Assembly: GCA_950295325.1 (NCBI GenBank)
Contig: OX485808.1
Location: 27,860,527 to 27,924,526 of the forward strand
Direction: 5' to 3'
From: Polytrichum commune
Lineage: Eukaryota; Streptophyta; Polytrichopsida; Polytrichales; Polytrichaceae
DNA: 64,000 nucleotides
In this document: positions 11,196 through 23,899 of the stretch, in pieces
Numbering within the stretch: the stretch's first letter is position 1
Layout of the letters: each line of letters starts with the position of its first letter
The notes under the pieces: generated by a model
Databases searched by the model: none
What the model saw: the letters and a program-made list of their open reading frames with translations, nothing else
What the model was told of the DNA's origin: nothing
Program-made: the position numbers and the translations under genes

Positions 11196-11685
11196 TAAGG
11201 TAGTATGTGGGTGTTATTCGGTTGATTTTTCATGTTCTTAACCTCTCCCAAATTAATAGTTCTACACAATTGAACTCATGTTTCTCCTTCGCAACTCTAT
11301 GATGAAGCATGAGCAACAAGTGGATTGACAATTAGACCTCCTCCAAATTTTAATCGTGGTTATCATAAATGCATGTTTGCTGATCTTTGAAATAAATACA
11401 TAGAAACCCCCCCCCCCACACACCCCTTAGTTGTGTTCCGTAGTGAGTGTGAAGTTGTTAATAAAATTCATTCAATTTGAATACATTTGTGATTTTTTCA
11501 ATTGAGTGTGTGCATATTTGGGTGAAAGTATTTAATATCATTTGTGTGTATGATTGTCGTTGTTGTAGCTATCTCAAAAACAATTGGTGTTATTCAAGGT
11601 AGGCTTATACTAGGGTTCAAGACTGGGTAGACTCTGGAATCGATAAATGGTGTCGGTCAAGAGCAAAATAAATTGAAAACAAGGC

Positions 11686-11908
11686 ATTTACACTGGGGTC
11701 CGGGTCCGAGGTATCAAATAATGAAGTGTGGCTGACGTGGAATTATTTTTCCGCCAAATCTTATCAATCCCGACTCAAAAAAATACATTGTCCAATTTGA
11801 GAAACCAAAACATCAGTGTCATCTTGGGTCTGATCTTGAGTCCAATAGTTCATCAGGTAAAGGGTGTTTTGAATTCCACGTTTCTTGGACCTAGACCCTA
11901 GTGTAAAT
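11686..11908. mobile_element. Short TIR element (about 220 bp), family unassigned
   Basis: The left end ATTTACACTGGGGTCCGGGT and the inward-read right end ATTTACACTAGGGTCTAGGT form terminal inverted repeats of about 26 bp with roughly five mismatches. A TA dinucleotide flanks both putative CACTRGGG termini, which would suit a Tc1/mariner-type target, but TA is too short to be convincing. The CACT(A/G) start also resembles CACTA-type ends. It encodes nothing. Confidence 0.55.
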
Positions 11909-12142
11909 TCCACCGTGAAATGTGGTCCAAGACTACGTGGGCCCAAAAGAAAAATTGAATCATCTTAAGAGCTAATGCACAATATCCGTCAAGAACACCG
12001 AATTTGGCTCTCAATTCGATTGCACCCAAGTCATCTCCAACACCACATGCCAATGACAACTGCCTTTGAACAGTCTCGTCCACGTGCAAGTATAGTAGAG
12101 GCACATAATCCCAATCAGGACCCCAACAACAATTCATGCCAT

Positions 12143-12893
12143 ACCGGAATTTCGATAAGGCTAGGATTGAATCTCAATCAGGGCGGAACCAATAGTGCCA
12201 TGACATATGTCCTAGCTTGAGTGCTAAAGCGAGGAGGAAGGAGCAATTAATATGAGCGGTTATGCCAAACTCTAGGCATTGGTTATATGTTCAGGCCAAA
12301 CTTTTGGCTTCAAGTCATTGTAATTTCAATCTAAGGAACAAAATTACCGAAATAAATTGCAATCCTCCTTATTTCTATCTTCCTACATGGAAACGAAAAA
12401 TTTGCACCACCTTATACTTCTCCAAATATGGCGTAGAATTTCTTAAGTGAACGGTTATGAACGCCTCTACTCTAAAGGGAGATCCATGAGCCTCCTTTGA
12501 TAATGCTACCAAACACATGTAAAGCTTGTAGAGCCAAACCACCTATTCCCGATCATGAATATATAGGGTACCGGAATGCCGACTAGGCTGGGACTGGATT
12601 TTGATCATGCTAGAATCAATAATTTCATGACACATGTCCTTAGTTTTGAGTGCTAAAGTGAGGAGGAAAATGTGCGGTTATGACATACTCTAAACTTTGG
12701 TAATATGTTTGCGTCAGTTTCGACTTCAAAAATTTCATGGTGTTTTCAATTTAAGGAATAAAATTACCAATTTTTTTGCAATCATCCTGATTTCTACCTT
12801 CCTGCCCGGGAAATCTTTTTTTTACAGCACCTTGTACTTCTCCAGATTTGGTGCAGAACATCTTGAGTAATCAGTTATGGACACTTGTGTGGT
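12143..12893 (+). repeat. Direct repeat of about 330 bp, two diverged copies
   Basis: The copy from about 12143 (ACCGGAATTTCGATAAGGCT) recurs from about 12570 (ACCGGAATGCCGACTAGGCT). Matching blocks run through 'gagtgctaaag', 'aaaattacc', 'tacttctcca' and 'cggttatg'/'cagttatg'. The period is about 427 bp. Divergence is perhaps a quarter of positions, so this is an old duplication. It contains no recognisable coding exon. Confidence 0.75.
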
Positions 12894-13270
12894 ACTATAG
12901 TAGTGTGGTGGTAAAACAACATGCAAATTTGTCAGCCGTCCTTGTGGATATTTAGAAGAGGAGCCATTTGTATGTAAAATGAGGATCGTTTATGAAATGG
13001 GTAGCATTGGAGGATCTTTTTGGGGCGGAGGGAAAACGACAACCTTCTTATCTAATAAAAGAGTTTTGGAGAAATTATATTGGAAATTTTATCATGCACA
13101 CACTCTACTTGAATGGAGAAGAAACCGTTTCATTTGGGCATAAGGGGATTCGGTTTCCATCCTTGCAATAGCATGATGCTCAATAGAGTTATGTGTCATG
13201 TCGTGGCATCAAAACTCCCAACAAGTTGGCTACGACATGAGTTCGAGAGCTTATTCATAAAGTCATCTAA

Positions 13271-13792
13271 TGCCCCCTCCCCACGTGACTTTAGCTAAGC
13301 CTAAAAGTTGGTTCTAGAAACCCGGCCTTCACACCATCAACATTATCTAGTGCCCAGCCTAGTTGGCAAATGATGTGGCATGGTTTACAAGTGGAGGTTT
13401 TAAGCCTCAAGCACCGACCCTCCCATCGGTACCTAGACATGAGGCAAGAATGTAGGGCCTTTAAAAGTGTTGCCTCCCGCCCTTGTGATTGGTTGCTTTT
13501 TAGTCTTAGCTATGAGGGCACGAGGGGCTCCATTAACAAAAACCGATGGTAAGATAGATGAGTAGTAAGGCATTTGGGGATGGGACAGAAGCTAACCCAA
13601 CATTCAGTGCTTGGTAGATAAAACCATGAACATGTGTGAAAGCTACTTAACTAAAACCTACTCAAAAATCTCCATAGCAAGTTCTTGTAGGTGCATTGGG
13701 ATAGCCAGATGCCTCCCCTATAACTGAGGGAGCTTCACCCGGTTTTTAGAAAAGACTTTGGTTATTTGGCAAAGTCAGGTGGGGAGGGGGCA
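13271..13792 (+). mobile_element. MITE family A, copy 1 (PIF/Harbinger-like)
   Basis: A 522-bp element with terminal inverted repeats TGCCCCCTCCCCACSTGACTTT (22 nt, one mismatch between ends), flanked by TAA on both sides (13268-13270 and 13793-13795). A second copy in the opposite orientation is at 62826-63351. In a common orientation the flanks are TAA for this copy and TTA for the other, as expected for a TWA target duplication and not for part of the element. All four ends have C/G outside the trinucleotide, giving a CTWAG target, which resembles the target preference known for PIF elements. No transposase frame is seen. Confidence 0.85.
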
Positions 13793-13799
13793 TAAGTTT

Positions 13800-16700
13800 G
13801 TAAGAGGCTTCAATTACCATGCTCAAAGAGTGGTGTCGGGTTTTTAATCGTCTTTTTAAGCTTGTCATATTAGAATGGGTGGTGCGTCCCATATGTAGGT
13901 ATTGAATTTCGCTGATAAATTTCTAGATGGCAAGAGGCAATACAAGCATCTGAGTCTTGGGTAATGGACTTGAGCCACTTGAAAATTATCCCATGTCGTT
14001 GGAACATATGCAAATCTACTAGGATGATATATTTGCGTATTTCTTCTAGTGATGCAAGGCAATTGTTGAGGACTCATGTATGGTGGTATTGAGGTGGAGG
14101 GTGAAAGCGGCCAAGAGATTCAAAGAGTTTCACCCAACTTTCAAAGTAAGCTCTGGCGCACGACAAGCTAACAAGCTCTTGATATATTAAAAAACTCTCA
14201 AAAAGCAAGGATCAAACCCACGCTTTCGTATCACTTTGAGGGCCTTTTCATGAAATTTAATAACCGGACATGACCCCAAGTCCATTAAGGGGGGTTCGGG
14301 TACACATATTTTGTGGGTATATAACAAATGTTGTAATTATGAATGGATACCAAAATGGTAAGGTAAACGTGCCTAAATTAAACACAACAACAATTTGAAT
14401 ACACCTATACTCGAGTAGTATGTGGTCAAACATGGACCTAAGAACTGGCACCAGAAAAAAAACACATGTTTATTAGATATCAGACTACGTGCTCAAAACA
14501 TGTTGACCATTTGTGGTTCAACGATCAACATGACTAAGGGGGCAGACGTATTTAATGCGCATGAGAATCTACACTTTGGTGATGAATAAGATATGAGTTG
14601 AAAACGATGAGACAAATGACTACGCCCACGATTTTGAATTTGCTAACCATCTCGCACTAATTGTATGTTTAATGATGAGTGTCTTACAAAAATTGGGTGC
14701 AAAGAGGAAAAAAATATCCATCTAAGGCACTTATACCATATGTGTCACTTCAAATGTCTATGAAATAACAAACGTTATACGTGTATTTCATAACTCTTAT
14801 GTTAAATAAATCTCCATAGTTTTCATGGAAGTGAGTATGATTTTGAGCAAGAGTATTGCCAAAATTTTAACATCATAGTATGTTGCAATACAAAATTTGA
14901 CTTGAATTCTAGCAAATGTGCTTGTTAACATGTGACTGCGACCATGATTGACACACAAGTCAGGTGGATGCCTTATGATTCCCTTGTTAATTTGGACAAA
15001 GTCGTTTCCTTGTTTGAAGCCAAGCACATTTGAGTGCCATTAAATCTATTAAATAGTGGGTGTGTTTTCCTATTGATCAAATGTTGACTTTTATTGAAAA
15101 ATTGAGCCCTTAACATGAGCCAGTTACAAGGTCTGCCAAGGTGCTCTATTGAAGACCCTTGAATGATTTCATTGACCGCTCCAACTCCGCATAATCCCAT
15201 TCACATGCTTGGGGTAATCCAAATCGTAACATGTTAGATTAGTATATAAACTATGTAGATGGCTTTCAATGCTCTAGTGAATGAACTAGTCCTAGACTCT
15301 TGGGTTAGGCACGTAGCCCATCTTTGTTGTCTTGCAACTATAATTAGCCATTGGGCATGCAGTTGTACAACACAACCAAAAAACGGCTATAATCAAGGCA
15401 AGTCACTGCATAGGCTGCAAAATGCAATATAAATGCATAACATGTTTTACCTCAACACGACAAATATTACATGTGTTTTATCGGAAGTTTAAGTTTAAGT
15501 AGTTATTTTTATCTGACGTTTTTGCTATTGTGATCATTTTATTTTATTTTTATTATTTCAACCCATGTCCTGCAAGGGCCGCCTAGGCCATGTGCTTCAC
15601 CCTTCTAGCCTTAGTCGGCACGTACATCATTTGACCACTAAGCTTAGGGTGATTTTATACACAACCTGAGCACCGACCCAATTTTCAAGCATTTAAGCCC
15701 TCAATCGGGTCTAGCTTTACCAAAAAAATATTGGGTCCAATGTATCACTTGTAAAGTGACGAGGCCTAATTTTAGGTATGATGTTCACGACGGGAAGTTT
15801 AGTAAAGAGGATTAACTTTTCATGGATTGGCGGTAGGAATGTTCATTATCCAATGGATGAGCCCAATCCGATTTATGTTGAGAGGTCGAGCCAAGGAAAA
15901 CCTCGTCCCGATTATTTCAAGCCAGTTCGAAGATTTGGTGCCAAACATCTGCCCCATAGGACGCCACATAAGATGACTTAATGTCTGGGGCCAACCCTAG
16001 TATAATGCCCTTGGGCCAAATTTGATGAAACCAAGCAATCCTATTGGTTGCCATTCTCAGAGTTTGGGCCAACCCTCAATCCGGCCCTAAGTACAAAGTG
16101 GGCCTTAGATAGTGTACTTCACAAACACGCATGGTGACGAAGAACTCACAACCACAAGAAAATGAGAAACACGTCTATGCCAACTTTTGAGTCTCAAGAA
16201 CTAGGCATAGTGTTGTATATTTCATACATATATCATTGAGCCGTTGTACGCACGTGACAAAGGACCATGAGAAAGTACAAAGGAAAAATAAGGATTTTTA
16301 TAGGTCACGGTTGGCAGTTTGAAGACCATGATTGATAGAGTTCCATGTCATTTAGAAAGAAAATGTTTTGGTCATTGGACACGGTGCATAGTGGTCTCAG
16401 ACCGAGATTTTTCATTTTTTTCATTTTTTTCATTTTTTTTTGGAGAAAACAAGCAGCGAGTTGCAAGAGTGCTATGCCCTAGTATTATCTTGCGTGTGAA
16501 CGGGATTGTGTTATGCTAGCTTAAAACTACAAGTTTCTATGCACCTAGTATGTGTAATGTTCAAGGTAATAATATAGTTGTTACTTTGACTTAGAGTAAG
16601 AGTATGGTTTTCTAATTGAGTGAACTATACAGAACTTGTTAAGGACAAAGGCTAAATATTTGCCTCATTTCGTAGATACCAGCACTAAGCCTCTTCCCCA

Positions 16701-17140
16701 CAAGACAAAGCTAATCAAATCAAAATCAAATCAAATAGGAATATGATACAACTATAGATTTTTAATTTAAAATTAAAAAAAGGTTTAACATCATGTTTGC
16801 ACTCGTGACCAAAGTTCATGAATACTACACTCTAAGTTCTCTCATTGGTTGAGAAATGAGTTATGATCCCACTTTCAATTACACAAGGTCACTAGAAATA
16901 AAAGTGATAATGTAAAAAAAAAATTAAGAAATGATGTGAAACGTCTAGAGGAGCTCATTATAAGCTCCGTAATATTCGTTTATTTTTGCATCACTTAAAT
17001 TCATGTATTCTAAAGGGGGACAAGACTTTGAGCACTCATAATTCCACAAGATTTTGTCCAAGGAATGCGTATCTTGAAATTGCCGAGTGAATATCGTCAA
17101 TTTTCAAGCTTGAAATATTCAAATGTATGTTGGTTCATGT
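13800..17140. other. Gene-free spacer with scattered repeats
   Basis: No coding exon is recognised. The segment includes one copy of a dispersed repeat family (about 14480-14660) and T-rich low-complexity runs (about 16408-16440, three TTTTTTCA-type units). Open frames of 60-76 codons on both strands show no motif. Confidence 0.5.
14480..14660 (+). repeat. Dispersed repeat family R, copy
   Basis: This copy carries the ordered motifs seen in at least ten places in the window: a 'ggactacatgctcaaaa'-type block, 'caacaatcaacata', a purine-rich 'gatcatttaagaaga' block and 'gaatcttcactttgataatg'. Here the last reads 'gaatctacactttggtgatg'. The copy is diverged and non-coding. Confidence 0.6.
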
Positions 17141-17147
17141 GGCTCCA

Positions 17148-17490
17148 GGCTAAATCACATATGTGTTTGGCTGGGCCCTGCTACTCCCACGCCTCCTTCA
17201 CTGCCCAGTCTTCCTGCCCGCACCTGCATGGGAACTCTTCCTCGTTGGGAACCAATGTGACAATACCCGGTCAAAATTACAAATATTTAAGTTGACATCA
17301 CTTTATTATTCCCAAGTTGATTGATGAAGGTCCTTCACATGCCAAAAGAGCTTAATGACTTAAGTGATTGGGTCTTGTCACATTGGTTCCCAACGGGGAA
17401 GAGTTCCCATGTAGATGCGGACAGGAAGACCGGGCAGTGAAGGAGGCGTGGGAGGGGCAGGGCCCAGCCGAGCACAAATGTGATTTAGCC
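17148..17490. repeat. Foldback element: 121-bp inverted arms, 101-bp spacer
   Basis: Arm 17148-17268 and arm 17370-17490 are reverse complements over exactly 121 bp with about 11 mismatches (about 91% identity). The spacer at 17269-17369 is AT-rich, while the arms are markedly GC-rich (e.g. GGCTGGGCCCTGC and CCCACGCCTCCTTCACTGCCC). Equal arm length without internal indels argues for a single folding unit or a recent inverted duplication. The inner ends TGTGACAATACCC resemble the start of plant LTRs, so head-to-head LTR fragments are an alternative. The two open frames here are products of the palindrome. Confidence 0.9.
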
Positions 17491-18794
17491 CGGGGCATTC
17501 ATATATCCCACATTATAGACAAAATGAACCAAAAATGTGACAACCAAGTTTCAATCACCTACTTTGAAAGGATGACATAATTTAGTAAGTTTGTCAAGTG
17601 GGATGACTAATTAGATTCATTAATCTTTGGTTCATGGATTGTTCAAAAAATGACATGATTTTTTTTTTTTAAAAGTCACAAACACTCAAGGAATAAATTG
17701 AAGGGTTCAAGGGTCAATATAGTTAACACTTTAAAAAGAAAACTTGTTGGGGGGGGGGGGGAGAGCATGCAACAAAAACACTGCAATGTTATAGAAGTAT
17801 GGAAGGAAGGCTATGAGTCGAGGGCTTTCCAAAAATGTCATTTTGGCCACCCTTGTAAAGCCCTTGGAACATTCGTTTGCTAAAGCCACATATAGGAGTC
17901 ACATGGCACAATGCAATGTAGGCCACACGTAATGCCTTCGTACCCTCTCCCCCTCTTGACGCACGTTCTTAAAAGGGGACAATTCCGAGAAAGAAGGCCC
18001 TCTTCTTAACACAACAAAAACCCCCTCTAGAGTTTGAAGGTTGGAGGATCTCTTCACCTTTAAAAGACACAAAGTCTCAATGTACATTCATATGGGGTCC
18101 ATATACACAACTTATACGAGCCTCACCATTCATATTCTAAATCTTTATGGGTTTGAGCTCCTTCATTTCATACATGTCTTATGTGAAGAAAAAGGAAAGT
18201 GATTCATACGTAACATTAGTGAACGTACGCATTTGCATACAACAGCACTTATGTTAAGTATTTATACTCATATCTTCAACGGCGTTGAGATATCTAACTA
18301 AGTGTAAAAAGGCACTTGAAAACAAGGAAAACGTAACATAACTTTTGACCTAATTAACTTGAAATATAAATATATATATACCTCAAATATATACATGGTT
18401 TTGTGCATAGACAAGCCCACTCTAGAATGCTTAAGGGTTAATGTAGAGACTAAATAATCCAAAGATTCAACACCTCGAACCGAGAGAAATTCACACAACC
18501 ATGGAATCTATAGTATATTCCTTTCCCCCACACAATTGCATTACTAGAATTTTTATCACCATTTTCAATAAGCCCTTGTGCCCTTGTACTGGGAGCTGCT
18601 TTCAAGGCTAGTGGGCACCCGAGGTATCCAAAAATAGTGTTCCATACATGGTCACGCAACATTAAGGTAACGTGGGCCTCAAGGTAGATGGCTCTTAAAC
18701 GGTTACTTTTCCGACTAGCCCACTTCTCATGGGATATGAAAAACACAAGTAGTTCGAGATGGTTAACAAGCATAATTGAGGCCCTACCCATTTT

Positions 18795-18870
18795 AGTTCC
18801 TCGTAGTTTTTGGAGCTCGTATGAATATTTTATTCATTCTCGAAGAGAGGATTCTCGTGTTGATTAAATG
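18795..18870 (-). repeat. Dispersed repeat family R, inverted fragment
   Basis: The reverse complement reads 'gaatgaataaaatattcata' followed by 'cgagctccaaaaa', matching the 3' half of family R as seen near 44930 and 56985. Only the downstream part is preserved. Confidence 0.55.
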
Positions 18871-19024
18871 GTCATATAGGTCTTATTGAGTTTTAAATGA
18901 TTATTATGTTTTTTTGGGTATCCGTTCTTGGAGCCACATCAAACCACAACGATGAACTTATGTTTGAGTTCTATGTGGCACGGTTTTTAATAAAGAATGG
19001 ACACTAGAAGACATGTGGTGTGAC

Positions 19025-19420
19025 GAGATTGGACTACTTGCTCAAGATAAAGACAATGTTGTAGGTGTAGACTGTGTAGTGATGAACATAGTTGAGAGGG
19101 TCAGTTGTTTAACCACTTACAGAGAAAGATACTCTTCACTTTGACCTTCTATGGCTTAATTTGAAATGGCAAATATGCAACAAGGTGCAATTCCCATTCG
19201 ATTCAACATTTGCAAATGTTTGTTGAGCTGGACACCAAAAAGGCATTCGTTATTGGACTACATGCTTAATAAAACAACGACGATCTAGGTTTAACTATGA
19301 ACATAATTGACATGGTCACCTATTTGATCACTTAAAAAGAAGAGAGAATCTTCACTACGACCCTCTTGTGACTTTTGCATCTCAACTCCAATTCTAAAAC
19401 TTGGAATGCCAAACATGTGC
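19025..19420 (+). repeat. Dispersed repeat family R, two copies in tandem
   Basis: Copies begin with 'attggactacttgct' at about 19029 and 'attggactacatgct' at about 19252, a step of about 224 bp. Each continues through 'gaacataatt' and 'cttcact.cgac'-type blocks. The second copy is followed by 'aactccaattctaaaacttg', which also recurs after family R copies near 62500 and 63490. Confidence 0.6.
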
Positions 19421-20639
19421 GTTTCACAATTCCTAACTGAAATTGATACAATTATCAAAAGAATTTGAGCTATGTTTGTGGAGTTGGAAATTAGTGTCCG
19501 TAAGAAGGCCACCTACCTTAGTTACCCCAAAGTCACTATATTCGTTAATTTGGGATTTTTTCGGCATTTTGAAACAGTTACAAATATAAGAACATGGATA
19601 AAATCACACAGATATTGAAGAATGTTGTAAGATGCAAATACTTTGAAGCGGGTGTTCATATCAAGAACCCAATTAAGAACTCATATCAAGATGGTTTAGG
19701 TAGGACGACCCAAACATTAGACCATGTTGTTGTGGTCCATATATTAATTTGAGACAAGAGAAAGTCTCGAATTAACGAATATAGTGATAGGTTATATGTT
19801 ATAGGTTGCACAACAATGATACACGTGCTTCCAAAAAAGAAGAAGCCATGTTGCCATTGCTTTTCCAAATTAATTAGTCTATGTATTCTCTCTCTCTCCT
19901 AGTATTTAAAATAAAAAATAAATAAATAAACGCTTAATCTACCTAGCAATTGCCTTTTTGAGTAAAAATAATTTATGCTCAACAATATTATAATTCCACA
20001 CACATGGAAAGATATCATGCTTACCATGAAACAAGTGTACCACGATAGTAGATGAACATGGTAACATAACCAAAGTTACTAACGTAACTCACATGACAAA
20101 CCCATGGTCAAAGTACATGGTTTTGGGGAACTTACCATAGTCAAGGTCTCCAATATAAACCCCGAACCCTAAAAGAGTTTCATTTTTTACCATTCCAGCA
20201 AGTGAGAGGAAGTGCTCGCATTGTTTATACTTTATGAGGCAGTAGATATGTGCTAAACGTGGGAGGAGCTAGCTAGGGTAAAAATTCAAGAGGAGTATTC
20301 TACTTGGAGTAACCCAATCATGACAAAGAACATATTTGAACACTCATTCGTACATGTGTTTGCAATACACCCATTTTTCCTTCTTTCTAGAAGTCATGGA
20401 AGACAATTTGATGAAGTCCAAGCATGTGCATTATGAGATGTCACCAATCATGACATTGTAGGAGTTATCCTCCATGGAGAAGATGTTGATGATCACTCCG
20501 AGTCCTTTATATAAGATGGCAGTAATTCCAACAACATAGTATCCATGTATAAGTCCATCACTATTCCATTTGTTTTTGTACTATGTTGTTAGTGTTGTTA
20601 AATTGATGCATTATCTTTGAAAATCTTGAAGCTGGATGG

Positions 20640-21460
20640 ACATCATGGTTTAGTGGCACACAAAAAATGTAATTGAGGGATGGGATTGTCCCAATTGTTG
20701 AGAGCCTCCAACGAAGCGGAAATGCCTTCCTTTGCTACAATTGGAACGTGGCATACTCTAGCGCCAATACCTTCTCCCTTGAGACGTTGATTATTATCTT
20801 CAACGGCCATACGTTGAGTACTACATGCAAGTCCATAACACATTCATTTTTGTCACTCACACAATATTTGATGTCGTCATGGCAAAACCAAACCCCACAC
20901 TCCACATTGTTAGTCAAAGGGAACTTCTTCTTCGTCTCCTCGTCCATTGAAGCACAGGTGCCATGTTTGTCAGTTCCCACTTTGACATTTCACAATGTCC
21001 ATGTAATGGCTCGCATTGCCCAACATCTTTTGGCAGAGTTGGGTGGCAACCTCACAATGTGCCACTAGGGATTAGGGTCGTGGATCTCTAACATTGACAT
21101 GGTGTGTGTCACATCATGCCCTGCATAATACAATGAATCATCTATGCATGTTTAATTTTGCCCTAGTGTTTGGGTGAGGAGCGGAGAAGTTCACTTTGTC
21201 AAGCCGATGTAAGTCGCATTCGGCACCAACTGGCAAATCGAGTTTTTGTTTGATGGAACCAAACAACTTTGTGCCCTCCAAGGCACAATCCTTGGTGTCC
21301 AAGACCTTATGCTCCTATATAAGACTTGATGGCACTACCATTGGCCTTGGATCTCCACACTTGGCAATAGCCTTAAGCTTTAATGATGTTGAATCGTGGC
21401 CTTTACTACTGGACCACCTTTCAAGCATGACCTATAATTTGCAATTTGCATGAAGGCATG
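20640..21460 (-). other. Coding-like but broken stretch, family unknown
   Basis: Several minus-strand frames stay open for 60-85 codons and read like eroded protein (e.g. a segment with KEGISASLEALNNWDNPIP and another with DLPVGAECDLHRLDKVNF). They fall in different frames with stops between them. Plus-strand frames of 131 and 85 codons overlap them. A decayed retroelement or host pseudogene is possible. I recognise no domain and cannot choose the true strand with confidence. Confidence 0.2.
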
Positions 21461-23880
21461 AATCAAATCATTCACTAGACAAGTTATAAGTTACATGCAT
21501 CCCATATTGTGGAAGTCACTTGTTGTCGACCGATTTTCCAAGGTTGCATGTTGGCATTTATGCACGTCTATGATCATATCTTGTGTGAATGAAAGAAAAC
21601 ATAATGTGATGGTTGCGATAGATTCCAAGTTAATGGTAGTGACACTTTGACTTTCAATAATGAACGTGCCAACTCGTTGTTCAAATGATAATAGAAGCTT
21701 GGATATGGGAATTAGAGTGACCTATAACTTGAAATAAACAAGGATCGAAATTTGAGATAAAACCATCCTCATTATTATTCTTTTTGCATCAAAATTATTT
21801 CATACACCTCCCCATCTATAGAGCATATTCCTTGATCAACATACATGGTCCTATCTAGAGGTTGAATTTCCACTAAGTAAATATTTGGACACACAAGAGC
21901 ATCCTTCATCTTCTAGAGGCAAAGTCAGTGATACAAATGATCCATAAGCTTGTCCCAAGTAGGTCACTTAGTGCATTTAAAAAAAAATGCGTGGGCTAAC
22001 ATAGGGAGGATTAAATACATTTGACATAAAAAAATTAAAAGACTTCCACATAATTTAGGGATCATTAAAAGTGTATAATCCCATTACAAATAAGGCATAT
22101 AGACTTTCAATGTGGACAATGTAGGGTTTATTTTCTTGAACATGTAGGGGTTCAAGACAAGGACCTTATGATATATGTCGAGTAGGCTTAGTTTTGCACT
22201 CATGCTTCGTGATATTCGGATGAAAATTGCAACAACATATGCCCAAAAAGGATGGGAATTCCTATCATTTGTTATGAATCGTTTTCCTCATCGTGCTTTT
22301 CCATTTACTAACACCTAGGGTTTTAGTTCCACTTTGTTGGGAGTGGTGTTTTTTTGGTTGTTGTTCAGGGTTTATGAAACAAGGGTATTAGTGTGTAATA
22401 TCTTTCTATCCAAAGATTGATTTGCAAGAATTAAACATAGCATTTGATTCACACAACCATGACAATTGCCTCGAAGGGAGATCTTTAGGCTAATCTAATT
22501 TGTTATGTATAGGGTCAAATCATGGGGTGTATTTTGTTGAGAGGAGCACGACTTGGCGAGCATCCACTATGTAATGTGCATCAAAAGGAATAGAGGAAGT
22601 TCCACAAACTTTGGATTAAATGGAAATGCTACTAGCATTCTAAATGGAGTGGACAAGGGTTTAGTGGTTAAGTAGGGTGCAAGCCTTTTGGAACACAATG
22701 ATAAACAATTTGGAGTTCTAAGACAATTGGTTGACCTCCTAGCTCGGACACATGAATCATGGAGGCGAAATCCTAACAATGCCCACATAAAAGTTATGTT
22801 GCAATATTTTAGAAAACATCATGGCTAGTACAAGTTTAAGTACAATCACACAATAGCCAATGGATCAATGTACATTGCTTTATGTCCACTATAACTATGA
22901 GTTATAATTCCAAAACTCTTGTATACCCTCTGATATTGTATAAGTTTGTCACTAAACGTAATGGACATGTTGACAATGCATTGTAGCTTGGGGTTGGACT
23001 GCCATGGAGTGGGTGTTGTGTTTCTACCCTAGGCCTTCTTTTGTGATGCATGATGCTAATGTAATACTAAACCCTCAATCTACATACTTGTAAATAGTTT
23101 TAAAATCATGCTTAAAATTCTTGTTGCACTTTCCGTTCATGTTATACTTTTGGAATGAAAATGCTTCATGTTGTTATCATTGTATGTTGTGTCTCTTGTA
23201 GAGTGCATAGCATTAGATTGCTCGTGATCAATAAAAATATAAAGGAAGAGGCATGAGAAAGAATAAGGCTAGCATGCTAGTCCGAAGAGGGATAAGAGTT
23301 ATCCCATATTGTTTGTGTGAACCAATGAAGAGAAGAAAAACAATAAAAGGCAAAGCAAGGAGAACACGACATCATCTCACTTCAAGCATTGTTCATATGC
23401 CTTTGTATAGGTGTCTTGTGCAATCTTATCTCCTATTGATTCCACTATCTCTTTGAAGTGTTGCACTTGTATGGATTTGCAATGATATGTATGAAACATG
23501 CATTTTTGTTGCCATATTTTGTGCTCCTCTTTTCCAGTGTGTATACTTTTTGCAATATTATAATTTACTTATAAGGAATATAGACTACCCTTATAAGCCC
23601 TTAGTCGCATGTGGTGCACAAAAAACCTATAGAGTGACCTACCCAACGAGCTTGTACGTAGGTCTAAGGACACAATGCATATATTTAGAGAAGCCCTCAC
23701 ATGTGTGCTTGGAATATGCATTCATGTCTCAAATGGTGTGGGCAAAGTGATGGCTCCCCCATCCTAAACAATCAACTGATGGGGGGATAGGGTTGATGGC
23801 TCCCTTGCCACACCAAACCAGCCATCATGGCATGCGGAAAACCAAAAACAAAAAGTGTCTCAACACCAATTCCGACTTTT
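21461..23880. other. Gene-free spacer
   Basis: AT-rich sequence without a recognised exon, tandem repeat or TIR. The short frames at 22567-22788 and 23487-23750 show no family motif. Confidence 0.45.
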
Positions 23881-23899
23881 TAGGAATTTTCATACATCC

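Larger units (their letters stand above)
17500..20630. other. Gene-free spacer
   Basis: AT-rich sequence with homopolymer runs (T run about 17660, G run of about 12 at 17749-17761) and copies of dispersed family R. No coding exon is recognised on either strand. Confidence 0.5.

Noticed and set aside
20673-21068. 131-codon plus-strand frame
   Set aside because: No domain; minus-strand readings of the same DNA look at least as protein-like. Listed only as an unassigned coding-like stretch.
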